This document shows positions 16,842-25,716 of a DNA stretch of 64,000 nucleotides, piece by piece; the stretch's first letter is position 1; each line of letters starts with the position of its first letter. Made by a program: the position numbers and the translations under genes. The stretch covers positions 1 to 64,000 of the forward strand of contig NZ_JBDJAW010000026.1 of assembly GCF_039649665.1 (NCBI RefSeq). Reading direction: 5' to 3'. The notes beneath the pieces are model-generated. The model worked only from the letters and a program-made list of their open reading frames with translations. It had not been told where the DNA came from and did no database searches. Origin of the DNA: Microbispora sp. ZYX-F-249 (GTDB lineage Bacteria > Actinomycetota > Actinomycetes > Streptosporangiales > Streptosporangiaceae).

Positions 16842-18389
16842 ATGGACAGGACTCGCCGTCGCGGCGCCCGGCTGCGCCTCGCCCTGGCGGGCGCCGCGAC
16901 CATCGCCCTGCTCGCCCCGCCGGCCTGGCTCTGGCAGGACAGCCTCATGCCCGGTACGTACTCGGTGATGGACATGGGGTACCCCGACTACGGCGGCGCC
17001 CTGACCCACGTGGCCGGCACATCGGAGCACTCAGAGCACCCACAGCACCCACAGCATTCAGGCCACAGCGCCGGACACACCGGGCACGGCGCGGCGGCGC
17101 GCAGCCTGACGTCGTTGACCGCCGACCCGGACCGCGAGGCCGACGTCGCGATCACCCTGGTCGCCCGCGAGCAGCGGTTCCGGCTGCCCACCGGCCGCCC
17201 GGTGGACGGCTACACCCTGAACGGCACCTCGCCCGGCCCGGTCATCCACGCGAGCGTCGGGCAGCTGGTGCAGGTCCGGCTGGTGAACGAGTCGGTGCCG
17301 GGCGGCATCACGCTGCACTGGCACGGCGTCGACGTGCCGGGCGCCGCCGACGGAGTCGCCGGCGTCACCCAGGACGCGGTCGGCGTGGGCGGGTCGTTCA
17401 CCTACCGCTTCGTCGCCGGCCAGGCAGGCACCTTCTGGTACCACTCCCACCAGGTCTCCCACGAGCAGGTGCGCCGCGGCCTGCTGGGCGCCCTCGTGGT
17501 CGCCCCAGAGCGCCCGTCCACCGGCGTCGTCGACGTCGTAGCGCTGATGCACCTCTACGACGGAGCCCGCACGATCAACGGCAGGGAGGGCGACGTGCGG
17601 ACCGAAGCCCGCCCCGGCGAGCGGGTGCGCGTGCGGGTGATCAACACGGAGAACGGCCAGACGCCCGTATGGGTCGGCGGGGCCCCGTTCCGGCTCGCCG
17701 CCGTCGACGGCACCGACCTGCACGGGCCCGCGCCCGTGCGGGACACCGCCGTGCTGGTCACGGCGGGCGGCCGCGCCGACATCGAGGTGACCATGCCCGA
17801 GGACGGCTCGCCGGTGCGGGTCCACGTCGGCGGCCGGGCCGGCGTCGTGCTCGGATCGCGGTCGTACGACGCGCCCGCCGTCCCCCGGCCCGCGGTCACG
17901 CTCGACCCGCTCTCCTACGGCACGCCGGCGCCGCTGGGGCTCGATGCCGACCGGCCCGACCGGCGGTTCGACTACGAGATCGGGCGCCGCCCCGGCTTCC
18001 TGGACGGACGTCCGGGAGTCTGGTGGACGATCAACGGCCACATGTTCCCCGACGTGCCGATGTTCGTGGTCGCCGAGGGCGACGTGGTGCGGGTGCGCAT
18101 CGTCAACGACAGCGGCGAGCCGCACCCCATGCACCTGCACGGCCACCACGCCGTGGTGCTGAGCCGGGACGGCGTACGGGCGACGGGCAGCCCGTGGTGG
18201 GTGGACTCGCTCGAAGTCGGCGCCGGCGAGACGTACGAGATCGCCTTCGTGGCAGGCAACCCCGGCATCTGGATGGACCACTGCCACAACCTGCCGCACG
18301 CGACCGAGGGTCTCGTCGCCCATCTCATGTACGAGGGGGTCACCACGCCCTTCACCGTGGGCGGGACCACCGCGAACGAGCCGGAGTGA
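16842..18389 (+). CDS. Secreted multicopper oxidase with His-rich N-terminal segment
   Basis: A 515-residue three-domain multicopper oxidase, probably exported or membrane-anchored through the helix at about 11-30. The copper ligand motifs are complete: HWHG, WYHSHQ, HPMHLHGH and HCHNLPHATEGL (type 1 Cys in HCH). Such enzymes oxidise Cu(I), Mn(II) or phenolics while reducing oxygen to water. Before the first cupredoxin domain, residues 63-82 contain seven His in HSEHPQHPQHSGH-like spacing, a likely metal-loading segment. ATG 16842 was chosen just after the stop of the membrane protein. The adjacent two-component genes on the other strand may control it. Confidence 0.92.
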   Translation: MDRTRRRGARLRLALAGAATIALLAPPAWLWQDSLMPGTYSVMDMGYPDYGGALTHVAGTSEHSEHPQHPQHSGHSAGHTGHGAAARSLTSLTADPDREADVAITLVAREQRFRLPTGRPVDGYTLNGTSPGPVIHASVGQLVQVRLVNESVPGGITLHWHGVDVPGAADGVAGVTQDAVGVGGSFTYRFVAGQAGTFWYHSHQVSHEQVRRGLLGALVVAPERPSTGVVDVVALMHLYDGARTINGREGDVRTEARPGERVRVRVINTENGQTPVWVGGAPFRLAAVDGTDLHGPAPVRDTAVLVTAGGRADIEVTMPEDGSPVRVHVGGRAGVVLGSRSYDAPAVPRPAVTLDPLSYGTPAPLGLDADRPDRRFDYEIGRRPGFLDGRPGVWWTINGHMFPDVPMFVVAEGDVVRVRIVNDSGEPHPMHLHGHHAVVLSRDGVRATGSPWWVDSLEVGAGETYEIAFVAGNPGIWMDHCHNLPHATEGLVAHLMYEGVTTPFTVGGTTANEPE

Positions 18390-18392
18390 GCC

Positions 18393-19508
18393 TCAGGCCA
18401 GCGGCAGCGTGATCTCGAAGCGGCAGCCGGGGCCCTCGTTGGCCACGCCGATCACGCCGTCGTGGGCCTCCACGATGCCGCGTGCGATCGCGAGGCCGAG
18501 CCCGGCGCCGCCGTCGGGGCCGGGCGTCCGGGCCGCCTCGCCGCGGAACGCGACGTCGAAGACCCGGGGAAGGTCCTCCTCCGGGATTCCGCCGCAGCCG
18601 TCGAGCACGGACAGGCGGGCGGTGGTCCCTTCGGTCACCGCCCGCACGACGACCGTTCCCCCGGCGGGCGTGTGGCGGATGGCGTTCACCACCAGATTGC
18701 GTACGGCCCGGCCGAGCTGCCCGGCGTCGGCGTGGACCGGGACGCGCGGGTCCGCCTCCCCGGTCAGCCGCACGCCCCCGGCGCGGGCGAGCGGCTCGAC
18801 GGCGGCGAGGGTGTCCGCGACGAGGTCGCCGAGCCCCGTGCGGGTGAGCGTGGGCCGCAGTGCGCCCGCGTGGATCCGCGACAGCTCGAACAGGTCCTCC
18901 ACCATCCCGGCGAGCCGGTCGACCTCCACCCTGATCTGGACGTGATAGCGCTTGACGGTCTCGGGGTCGTCGGCCACCCCGTCCTCCAGCGCCTCCACCA
19001 TCGCCCGCATGCCGGCCAGGGGGGTGCGCAGGTCGTGGCTGACCCACGCGACCAGTTCGCGCCGCGCGCTCTCCAGCGCCCGCTCGCGCTCGCGGCCCAG
19101 CCGCAGCCGCTCGTACGCCTGCTCCAGCGCGGTGCCGATGGTCTGCAGCTCGGCCGGGAGCGGCGTGGGCGGCGGGACGAACCGGCCGGAGGGCGGCACG
19201 CTCTCCAGCGCGCCGACGAGGCTCCTGCTGGCGCGCACCACCGTCCGGGCGTTCACCAGCGCGACGCCGAGCCCCACCAGGCCGCCGATGCCGACGACGG
19301 TGAGCACGATGTTCTTCGGCCGCCCGTCGATGATCATGGCGAGCGTGATGGCGACCACCCCGGCCAGCGTCGCGGAGACCGTCACCGCCGCCACGACCGC
19401 GAGCATCACGCCGATCGACCGGCGGCGCAGGACCCGCAGCAGCGCCAGGCCGAGGGCCGCGATGACGAGGCCGAGCCCGGCGGCGACCGCGACGATCTGG
19501 ACGATCAC
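18393..19508 (-). CDS. Sensor histidine kinase
   Basis: A 371-residue kinase with two or three N-terminal helices (about 3-25, 33-60 and 66-86) and almost no extracytoplasmic domain, so it probably senses a membrane signal. The H-box is WVSHDLRTPLAGMR with phospho-acceptor His158. The ATPase domain has the N-box LVVNAIRHTP, DGCGGIP (G1) and GLGLAIARG (G2). The ATG at 19508 overlaps the TGA of the response regulator by 4 bp (ATGA), so the pair is translationally coupled. It is convergent with the multicopper oxidase (3 bp between stops). Confidence 0.95.
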   Translation of the reverse strand: MIVQIVAVAAGLGLVIAALGLALLRVLRRRSIGVMLAVVAAVTVSATLAGVVAITLAMIIDGRPKNIVLTVVGIGGLVGLGVALVNARTVVRASRSLVGALESVPPSGRFVPPPTPLPAELQTIGTALEQAYERLRLGRERERALESARRELVAWVSHDLRTPLAGMRAMVEALEDGVADDPETVKRYHVQIRVEVDRLAGMVEDLFELSRIHAGALRPTLTRTGLGDLVADTLAAVEPLARAGGVRLTGEADPRVPVHADAGQLGRAVRNLVVNAIRHTPAGGTVVVRAVTEGTTARLSVLDGCGGIPEEDLPRVFDVAFRGEAARTPGPDGGAGLGLAIARGIVEAHDGVIGVANEGPGCRFEITLPLA

Positions 19509-20227
19509 GACAGCGGCTCGTAGCGGTAGCCGACGCCCCAGACCGTCACGATCCGGTGCGGGTCGGTCGGATCGTCCTCGATCTTCTCCCGCAGCCTGCG
19601 CACGTGGACCGTCACGGTGGAGGAGTCGCCGAACGACCAGCCCCAGACCTGGTCGAGCAGGGCCGTACGGCTGAACGCCTGGCGGGGGTTGCGCAGCAGG
19701 TAGACGAGCAGGTCGAACTCGCGGGCGGTCAGGGTGATCTCCTTGCCGCCCAGGCGCACCTCGTGGGCGCCGACGTCGACCACCAGGTCGCCGTCGCGCA
19801 GCACGCCGGTGCCGGTGGGCACCAGCGCACCCCGGGCCCGCCGCAGCACGGACTGCACGCGCAGGGCCAGCTCACGCGGGCTGAACGGCTTCGTCACGTA
19901 GTCGTCCGCGCCGGTCTCCAGGCCGACCACCCGGTCCATCTCCTCACCGAGGGCGGTCAGCATGATCACCGGGACGGGCCGGCGCTCCCGCAGCTTCCGG
20001 CAGACCTGCAGGCCGTCGAGCTTGGGCAGCATCAGGTCGAGCACCATCAGGTCGGGCGGGTCGGCCAGCGCCCGGCGCAGCGCCTCGGCGCCGTCGCCCA
20101 CGCACTCGACCTCGTGCCCGTCGCGTTCCAGATAGCGGGCCACCACCTCGGCGACGGTGGGGTCGTCTTCCACCACCAGGACGCGGGCGGGATTCTGGGA
20201 GGTTCTCGAGGAGGGCACGTCCCCCAC
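19505..20227 (-). CDS. OmpR/PhoB-family response regulator
   Basis: A 240-residue DNA-binding regulator partnered with the kinase just downstream. The receiver domain has the acidic pair Glu20/Asp21, phospho-acceptor Asp64 (LMVLDLMLPK) and the Lys of YVTKPFSP. The C-terminal winged helix (about 145-238) has the recognition part STVTVHVRRLREKIE. The start is GTG 20227. Candidate targets are its own operon and the convergent multicopper oxidase/membrane-protein operon; this is inferred from neighbourhood only. Confidence 0.95.
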   Translation of the reverse strand: MGDVPSSRTSQNPARVLVVEDDPTVAEVVARYLERDGHEVECVGDGAEALRRALADPPDLMVLDLMLPKLDGLQVCRKLRERRPVPVIMLTALGEEMDRVVGLETGADDYVTKPFSPRELALRVQSVLRRARGALVPTGTGVLRDGDLVVDVGAHEVRLGGKEITLTAREFDLLVYLLRNPRQAFSRTALLDQVWGWSFGDSSTVTVHVRRLREKIEDDPTDPHRIVTVWGVGYRYEPLS

Positions 20228-20401
20228 GGTAAGTCCGCCGGGCGGCCCGGCGAAGCGCCGTCACCTCCCCGTAAGAACCAGTCGCGCGGCGGCCGTCGCG
20301 CGTCGGGGAGAACACGCACGTCGTGCACACGGCCGCCCCGCACGCCGCGGCTCCGCGTCAGGGCGCGTCCGGCGAGCCGCTCGATGGAGGCGAACGGCGC
20401 G

Positions 20402-20950
20402 TCAGGGAGACGACACTCCCGCCGTACGCAGGTCCACGATGCTCCGGCGCTCTCGTGCGGGAGGTGTCGTGTCGTCCAGGGGCGGCACGCCGATGGCCGT
20501 CATCGTGAGGATCCGCCAGCCGGGCCTGACGCCGAGCCGGGTGTGCAGCCCTTCGAGGTCGAAGGCGCGGAACTGCCGGCAGGACAGGCCCATCGCATGG
20601 GCCTGCACAGTCATATGGGCCACCGCCTGGCCGAGGTCGTAGTCGGCGAACTCGGAGTAGAGCAGGCCGCTGTCGTCGGTCTCGCGGTGGGCCAGGTTGA
20701 CGACCAGCGCGCTGGCATCGGGCGCCCACCGGCGCGAGCTGCCGGCGAGGTGCTGCACGAGGTGCTCGTGCCCGTCCTCTCCGCGGCGGCGCAGGTGGAA
20801 CGACCAGGGCTGCGAGTTACCGGCGGACGGAGCCCACCGGGCCGCCTCCAGCAGGGTCTCGACGTCCGAGCCGGACAGCCGATGGCGCGGATCGAAGCGC
20901 AGAGGACTGAAACGCCCACGGAGGGCCGGTGTGAGTTGCGGAAGGTTCAT
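20402..20950 (-). CDS. Nitroreductase-family flavoprotein
   Basis: A 182-residue protein of the FMN-dependent nitroreductase fold. ARWAPSAGNSQPWSF is the classic FMN phosphate/ribityl-binding segment, and YSEFADYDLGQAVAHMTVQAHAMGL is the central helix. These enzymes reduce nitro compounds, quinones or related substrates with NAD(P)H. It lies upstream of the response regulator on the same strand with a 174-bp gap, so separate transcription is likely. The substrate is unknown. Confidence 0.88.
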   Translation of the reverse strand: MNLPQLTPALRGRFSPLRFDPRHRLSGSDVETLLEAARWAPSAGNSQPWSFHLRRRGEDGHEHLVQHLAGSSRRWAPDASALVVNLAHRETDDSGLLYSEFADYDLGQAVAHMTVQAHAMGLSCRQFRAFDLEGLHTRLGVRPGWRILTMTAIGVPPLDDTTPPARERRSIVDLRTAGVSSP

Positions 20951-21287
20951 GCCTCAACCAGGGGGACCGGGTGGTGTGCGCCGTGCAGCCGCGCCAGGAA
21001 CGCCGCGAGTCGGGTGATTTCGCGGTGATCAAGCGGAGTCTACGGCGCATGCGCTGCGGACAGCCGATGGGACCGGCCGGCGGAGGAGCCATGACTCTCT
21101 GTTGATGAACTGCCGCCGACCGCGATGATTCACGTGAAACCTCATGAATCACGGGTATGCGAACCGATTCTGACCAGGGGAGTGTCCGACAGATGCCGCC
21201 CGTCGCGAGCGAGGACGCATCACCAGGCGAGGATGAACGGACACGATCAAGCTCGCGGTTGTCGGGCCCACCGCGTACCTTGTGGCT
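20951..21287. other. Divergent intergenic region
   Basis: 337 bp between the nitroreductase start (minus) and the 55-residue membrane protein start (plus). It must hold both promoters. The part around 21110-21150 is AT-richer, with ATGATTCACGTGAAACCTC and a second TGAATCACG nearby, a loose inverted repeat of GTGATTCA/TGAATCAC type. No ORF is convincing. Confidence 0.4.
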
Positions 21288-21455
21288 ATGGCCCGTATCG
21301 TACTGACCGTACTGGGGATCCTCCTGGCCCTCTGGCTGGTGTTCGGATTCGTGATCCCCGCCCTGTTCGCGACGCTGAAGTTCCTGCTGATCATCGGGAT
21401 CGTCGCCCTCGTCGCCGTGGTCGCCGTCACCGTCGTCGGGAAGCTGTCCCGCTGA
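21288..21455 (+). CDS. Small hydrophobic membrane protein (55 aa)
   Basis: A 55-residue ORF starting MARIVLTVLGILL and ending VGKLSR, almost entirely hydrophobic, with two predicted helices (about 3-25 and 30-50) and a short basic C-terminus. Third codon positions are strongly G/C, as in real genes here. The stop is followed after 1 bp by the GTG start of the DUF6412-like gene, so the two are coupled. Together with the YidC-like gene it forms a three-gene membrane cluster. Function unknown. Confidence 0.65.
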   Translation: MARIVLTVLGILLALWLVFGFVIPALFATLKFLLIIGIVALVAVVAVTVVGKLSR

Positions 21456-21456
21456 C

Positions 21457-21738
21457 GTGAACGCGCTCCAGGCCGCCATCGGATCGCTCCTCTGGCTGCT
21501 GGCCGAGCCGGCCGCCGGGTCCCCGGGCCCCGGCGCGCTGACCGCGGTCGGGCTGGCCGGAGTGGCCGTCCTGGTGTTCGCCTGGATGCTCTCCCGGCTG
21601 GCCGGCGTCCCCGTTCTGCGTGAGGGGCCGGGCAGGCCGTCGTACACCGGTGAGACGGCGATGGTCAGGCTGCGCGATCCCGGCACGCCCGGCCGTCCCC
21701 GTCCCCGCGCACCATCGGGAAGCCCCGCGCTCGTCTGA
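21457..21738 (+). CDS. DUF6412-like small membrane protein
   Basis: A 93-residue protein with a hydrophobic N-terminal stretch (5-20), a second helix (27-48) and a Pro/Arg-rich cytoplasmic tail. The GTG start lies 1 bp after the previous stop. Genes of this kind are commonly found just before a YidC/Oxa1-type insertase gene in actinobacteria; I recall them as DUF6412, at moderate confidence. No catalytic motif is visible. Confidence 0.6.
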   Translation: MNALQAAIGSLLWLLAEPAAGSPGPGALTAVGLAGVAVLVFAWMLSRLAGVPVLREGPGRPSYTGETAMVRLRDPGTPGRPRPRAPSGSPALV

Positions 21739-21813
21739 CCGGAGATCCGGTCGGACGAGCGCTTTCGTCATGCCCTCATCCACGGGCAACAGGTCACAGA
21801 CGAAAGGCTTCCC

Positions 21814-22476
21814 ATGTTCGACTTCGTGCTCGACCCCGCCTACCGGCTCATCGACGCGCTCAGCCACCTCACCGGCGCCGGACTCGCGATCGTCCTGGTC
21901 ACCCTCGCCGTACGGCTGTCGCTGCTGCCGCTGAGCGTCCGCGTCGCGCGGGCGCAGCGGATCCGCATGCGGCTCGCGCCACAGGTGGACGGGCTGCGTA
22001 CTCGGTGGAAGAACGACCCGCAGCGGCTCCTGCGCGAGGTCGACGCGTTGTACGCCAAGGAGGGCGTGGGCCGGTTCTCCGGCTATCTCCCGGCGTTCGC
22101 GCAGTGGCCGTTCTTCACGGTGACCTACCGGCTGTTCACGGCGGCCGTCGTCGCGGGCCACCCGAACCTGCTGCTGGCGCAGAGCGTGCTCGGCGTGCCG
22201 CTGGGGGAGCACCTCGCCGCCGTGCTCGCCGGGGCGGGCCTGGTCAGCCCCGCCGCCGGGGTGTTCGCCGCGCTGCTCGCGCTGCTCGTGGCCGTGGCCG
22301 TGATCGCCGCCCGCAGGGTCGAGCCCACCGCGCCGATGCGGCGTCTGGCGGTCCTGATGCCGTTCTGGACCGTGCTCGCCGCGGCCTTCCTCCCGCTCGC
22401 GGCGGGCGTCTACCTGCTCGTGAGCAGCGCCTGGACGACGGCCGAGCGGGCCGTGCTCCACCCCCGCGCGGCCTGA
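21814..22476 (+). CDS. YidC/Oxa1-family membrane protein insertase (paralogue type)
   Basis: A 220-residue YidC/Oxa1 domain protein with about five helices that inserts small membrane proteins. VTLAVRLSLLPLSVRVARAQRIR holds the helix-1 end and the positively charged groove region. The basic cytoplasmic loop RLAPQVDGLRTRWKNDPQRLLREVDALY is typical. It lacks the large C-terminal tail of the housekeeping YidC that sits beside rnpA in actinobacteria, so I take it as a second, specialised insertase. It follows two tiny membrane-protein genes on the same strand, which could be its clients or partners. Confidence 0.85.
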   Translation: MFDFVLDPAYRLIDALSHLTGAGLAIVLVTLAVRLSLLPLSVRVARAQRIRMRLAPQVDGLRTRWKNDPQRLLREVDALYAKEGVGRFSGYLPAFAQWPFFTVTYRLFTAAVVAGHPNLLLAQSVLGVPLGEHLAAVLAGAGLVSPAAGVFAALLALLVAVAVIAARRVEPTAPMRRLAVLMPFWTVLAAAFLPLAAGVYLLVSSAWTTAERAVLHPRAA

Positions 22477-22491
22477 CCCCGGATCGGTGGA

Positions 22492-23028
22492 ATGCTGGCG
22501 GGCATGATCCGTGACCATGCGATCGTGACCTGGGCGGCCGGGGACGACGGCCGGGAGGACCTGCGGGCGCTCCTGGCCGCCTACCACCTGCGGACCGAGG
22601 CCGAGAAGGGCGTCCCGGTGGCCGACGCGGCGCGCCTGCCCGAGCGCTACCGGGCGGAGGTCGAGGATCCGGGCGCGGCGTTCGCGGACGACGTCGTGCT
22701 GGTCGCGCGCCGTGGCGACGCCGCGATCGGCTGCGTGGTGCTCGCGGCGCCCGCGGGTGGACGGGCGGAGATCAAACGCCTGTGGGTGGACCCGGACGAG
22801 CGGGGCAGGGGCGTGGCCGCCGCGCTCGTCCGCGCCGCGCTCTCCCGGGCGCACGCGACCGGCCTGCGGTCGGTACGGCTGTCGGTGTGGCGGTGGCGGA
22901 CGACGGCGATCGCCCTCTACGAGCGGCTCGGGTTCACCGTCACCGCGCCGTGGGACTCCCGTGACGACCTGATCTGCATGGAGCACACCCTCGGCCGGTC
23001 CCGAGGCCCGGCCGTGCGCGGGGTGTGA
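22492..23028 (+). CDS. GNAT-family N-acetyltransferase
   Basis: A 178-residue acetyltransferase with the acetyl-CoA pyrophosphate loop VDPDERGRGVAAALVRAAL (motif A, about 97-115) and LYERLGFTV (motif B, about 140-148). The acceptor may be an amine on a small molecule or protein and cannot be predicted. ATG 22492 is used; ATG 22504 (MIRDHAIV) is also plausible. It lies 15 bp after the insertase gene and may be co-transcribed with it. Confidence 0.85.
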   Translation: MLAGMIRDHAIVTWAAGDDGREDLRALLAAYHLRTEAEKGVPVADAARLPERYRAEVEDPGAAFADDVVLVARRGDAAIGCVVLAAPAGGRAEIKRLWVDPDERGRGVAAALVRAALSRAHATGLRSVRLSVWRWRTTAIALYERLGFTVTAPWDSRDDLICMEHTLGRSRGPAVRGV

Positions 23029-23037
23029 GGGCGCGCG

Positions 23038-23499
23038 TCAGCCGACCTCGCGCAGCACCGGAATTTCGGACAGCTCGGCGTGCCCATTCCGGTCAGGCCA
23101 TGAGGCGGGCACGACGGCCCAGACGGTGGTCGCCTCCTCCTCGTGCCGGACTCCCCAGCGCTCGGCGAGGTACTCCACGATGCCGAGTCCGCGGCCGCCG
23201 AGGGACGACAGCGTCGGGCGGCCCGCCCGGGGCTCCGTGTACGCGCCACCGTCGCTCACGGCCACCTCGACCTGCGAATCCGAGCAGACCCAGGCCACTT
23301 TGAGCCGCCCGCACGGGAGAGGATGGGCGTGGCGCAGCGCGTTGCTCAGCAGTTCACTCATGATCAACACGACGTCGTCGACGGCGGAGGCGAGCAGCCC
23401 CGCGGTCGAAAGCTCGGCACTCAGGCGCTGACGTGCGACGGCGACGCTCGACGGTGCGTACGGCAGCATCACGACGCTCGACGCACTCACCTCCCCCAT
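23038..23499 (-). CDS. RsbW-like ATP-binding anti-sigma/serine kinase
   Basis: A 153-residue GHKL ATPase domain protein of the RsbW/SpoIIAB group, common in actinobacteria as a partner-switch kinase. The N-box is LIMSELLSNALRHA (about 45-58). The G1 box is VAVSDGGAYTEP and the G2 box GGRGLGIVEYLAERWG. It would phosphorylate a STAS protein and may bind a sigma factor. Two STAS proteins are encoded in this window (15.2 and 54.0 kb). It is convergent with the GNAT gene. Confidence 0.88.
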   Translation of the reverse strand: MGEVSASSVVMLPYAPSSVAVARQRLSAELSTAGLLASAVDDVVLIMSELLSNALRHAHPLPCGRLKVAWVCSDSQVEVAVSDGGAYTEPRAGRPTLSSLGGRGLGIVEYLAERWGVRHEEEATTVWAVVPASWPDRNGHAELSEIPVLREVG

Positions 23500-23607
23500 A
23501 CCCCCGTATCTGCTGCACGAGCAACTACGACCGAAATGCCCCGCTCACTCAGCCGGGAAACCGTGCCCCGCATCACAGCTTGTGCACATTGGACAATAGA
23601 TCAGTCC

Positions 23608-25611
23608 TTAAGTGGTGACGCCACGCTCCGATCTGTCCTGGCAGGATGAAGATTCCGCCGAGTTCAGCACCAGCCGCATGCGGGTTCCCCCGCCGGACCG
23701 GGGCAGCGCGGCGACGTCCCCGCCCTGGGCCCGGGCGAGGTTGCGCACGATGTAGAGCCCCAGGCCGACCCCGCCGAACCTGCGCCGGTTGCCGCTGTCG
23801 GCCTGGACGAACCGCTCGAAGATCCGCTCCCGGTCGCCCGGCGCGATGCCCACTCCCTCGTCGTCCACCACCAGCACGACCCGGTCGTCCTCCGGCCACG
23901 CCTCGACCCGGATCAGGCCGCCGTCGGGGGAGTACTTGAACGCGTTCTCCAGCAGTTGGGCCAGGAGGATGTCGGTGGCCAGGGCGTCGCCGTACGCGAG
24001 GGGGAGGTCGGGCGGGATGTCCACCTCCAGCCGGTGCCGGTCTGACAGGACCGGCAGCCCCAGCGTCGCCGCGTGCACCCGGGCGGCCAGGTCGAAGGGC
24101 TCGACCCTGACCTTCAGCTCCTCCGCGCCCGCCCGCGCGCCGAGCAGGAGATGGTCCATGAGCTGCCCGAGCGAGCGGGCGCGCTCGGCGATCGTGTGGA
24201 CCGCCCCCCGCCGCTCCACGTCGGACAGGTGGTCCCAGCGGGAGTCGAGCGTGCTGGCGAAGCCGTGCACGATCGTGATCGGCGTCCGCAGTTCGTGACT
24301 GGTGGTGGCGAGGAACAGGTCCTTGGCCTCCTCCAGCTCCTTGGCCCGGGTCACGTCGCGGAAGTCGACGACGGTCTCCCCCGTCTCCCGGATCTCCGCG
24401 CACAGCACGTCGAGCCAGCGGCCGGACGGGAGCTGGAAGGTGAGCTTCTCCCCCGGCGCCGGCAGCGGGAAGGGCGGCGGCCCGCCGATGACCCGGTCCG
24501 CCGGGTGGCCGGTCAGCTCGGCCGCGGCCGGGTTCCACCGCACGACCGCCCCCGCGCCGTCCAGCACCGCGATGCCGTCGGCGCTCGCGTCGAAGACCGC
24601 CCGCTCGTGGGCGCGCTGCCGCACCGCGTCCTGGTAGGCCGTCGCGTTGGCGACCGCGATGCCGGCGTGCCCGGCGAGCAGTTCGAGCAGTTCGAGCTCC
24701 AGATGACTCGCCTTGCGCCGGGCGAACAACGCGTAGAGCGCTCCATAGGGACGCCCGCCGACGGCGGCGATGCCGACGGCGATCGTGTGCAGGCCGGGCA
24801 GGCGCGCCCAGATCAGGTCCGGGAAGCCCTCCGGGCCGGTCTCCAGCAGCACGGTCTTGCCGGTGCGCAGGAGCTTGGCGACCAGGCTCGTGTGCAGGTC
24901 GGCGGTGGCCCCGCGCAGCGTCTCCGGCAGCCGGTGGACGCCGACCAGGCGCAGCCGGTCCCCTTCTATGGACACGAAACCGCCGGCGTCGGCGCCGGTC
25001 AGCTCGGTCAGGCTCGCGGCGATCCGGTCGAGCACGACGGGCAGGTCGAGTTCGGCGTTGATGTCGCCGACCACGTCGGTCAGCCTCCGCACCAGGCGGG
25101 CGCGCCGCACCATCCTGCCGTGCGCCGCGTCGTCGTCCTCGGCGGCGTGGTAGACGTTCACGTACCCCAGCAGGACGCCGCCCGGCGAGCTCAGCGCGCT
25201 CGTGTCCACCCGCAGGTCGAGCAGCCGCCCGTCGCGGTGGAGACGTTTGGTGGTCAGCGACACCCGGCCGCCCGCGCGTACGCGTTCGAGTACGGCGTTG
25301 TGCTCGGCCATCAACTCGTCGGGCACGATCGGCGCCCGCCTGCCGAGCAGATCGGCCGCGGGCCAGCCGAACATCCGCTCGGCCGCCGCGTTCCAGCTCA
25401 GCACGGCCAGGTCGCGATCGAGCGCGACGATCGCGTCGGGGGAGCCGGCCAGGACCGCACGCGCGAGGCCCTCCTCGACGTCGCTCCCGTGGAGTTCCGC
25501 GCCGGGGCCGCCGCCCGGCTCCATGTCGAATTCGCCCGCGAGCACGTCCGCGGCGTCAGCGACCACGGGGGCGATGTCCGCCGCCCGGCCGTCCACGCTG
25601 CTGTCACCCAC
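23608..25611 (-). CDS. PAS-GAF-PAS hybrid-sensor histidine kinase
   Basis: A 667-residue soluble kinase without membrane segments. PAS 1 lies at about 45-165 (AVLAGSPDAIVALDRDLAVL), GAF at about 185-330, PAS 2 at about 335-430, then the H-box TTSHELRTPITIVHG with His439. The ATPase domain has LLENAFKYSPDGG (N), DDEGVGIAPGDR (G1) and GGVGLGLYIVRNLA (G2). The GAF/PAS layout suggests sensing of a ligand, redox state or gas. No receiver domain or adjacent response regulator is seen, so it is an orphan kinase. Confidence 0.92.
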   Translation of the reverse strand: MGDSSVDGRAADIAPVVADAADVLAGEFDMEPGGGPGAELHGSDVEEGLARAVLAGSPDAIVALDRDLAVLSWNAAAERMFGWPAADLLGRRAPIVPDELMAEHNAVLERVRAGGRVSLTTKRLHRDGRLLDLRVDTSALSSPGGVLLGYVNVYHAAEDDDAAHGRMVRRARLVRRLTDVVGDINAELDLPVVLDRIAASLTELTGADAGGFVSIEGDRLRLVGVHRLPETLRGATADLHTSLVAKLLRTGKTVLLETGPEGFPDLIWARLPGLHTIAVGIAAVGGRPYGALYALFARRKASHLELELLELLAGHAGIAVANATAYQDAVRQRAHERAVFDASADGIAVLDGAGAVVRWNPAAAELTGHPADRVIGGPPPFPLPAPGEKLTFQLPSGRWLDVLCAEIRETGETVVDFRDVTRAKELEEAKDLFLATTSHELRTPITIVHGFASTLDSRWDHLSDVERRGAVHTIAERARSLGQLMDHLLLGARAGAEELKVRVEPFDLAARVHAATLGLPVLSDRHRLEVDIPPDLPLAYGDALATDILLAQLLENAFKYSPDGGLIRVEAWPEDDRVVLVVDDEGVGIAPGDRERIFERFVQADSGNRRRFGGVGLGLYIVRNLARAQGGDVAALPRSGGGTRMRLVLNSAESSSCQDRSERGVTT

Positions 25612-25716
25612 GCCCCCATCGTGCCTTCTTTCACCTTTTGATCATGGCCTTTTCCGTCACCTCGCAATCGCTCCGATACGCTGCCTGCACGCAGAGAAGA
25701 GAAAGTGGGGCCGCCC

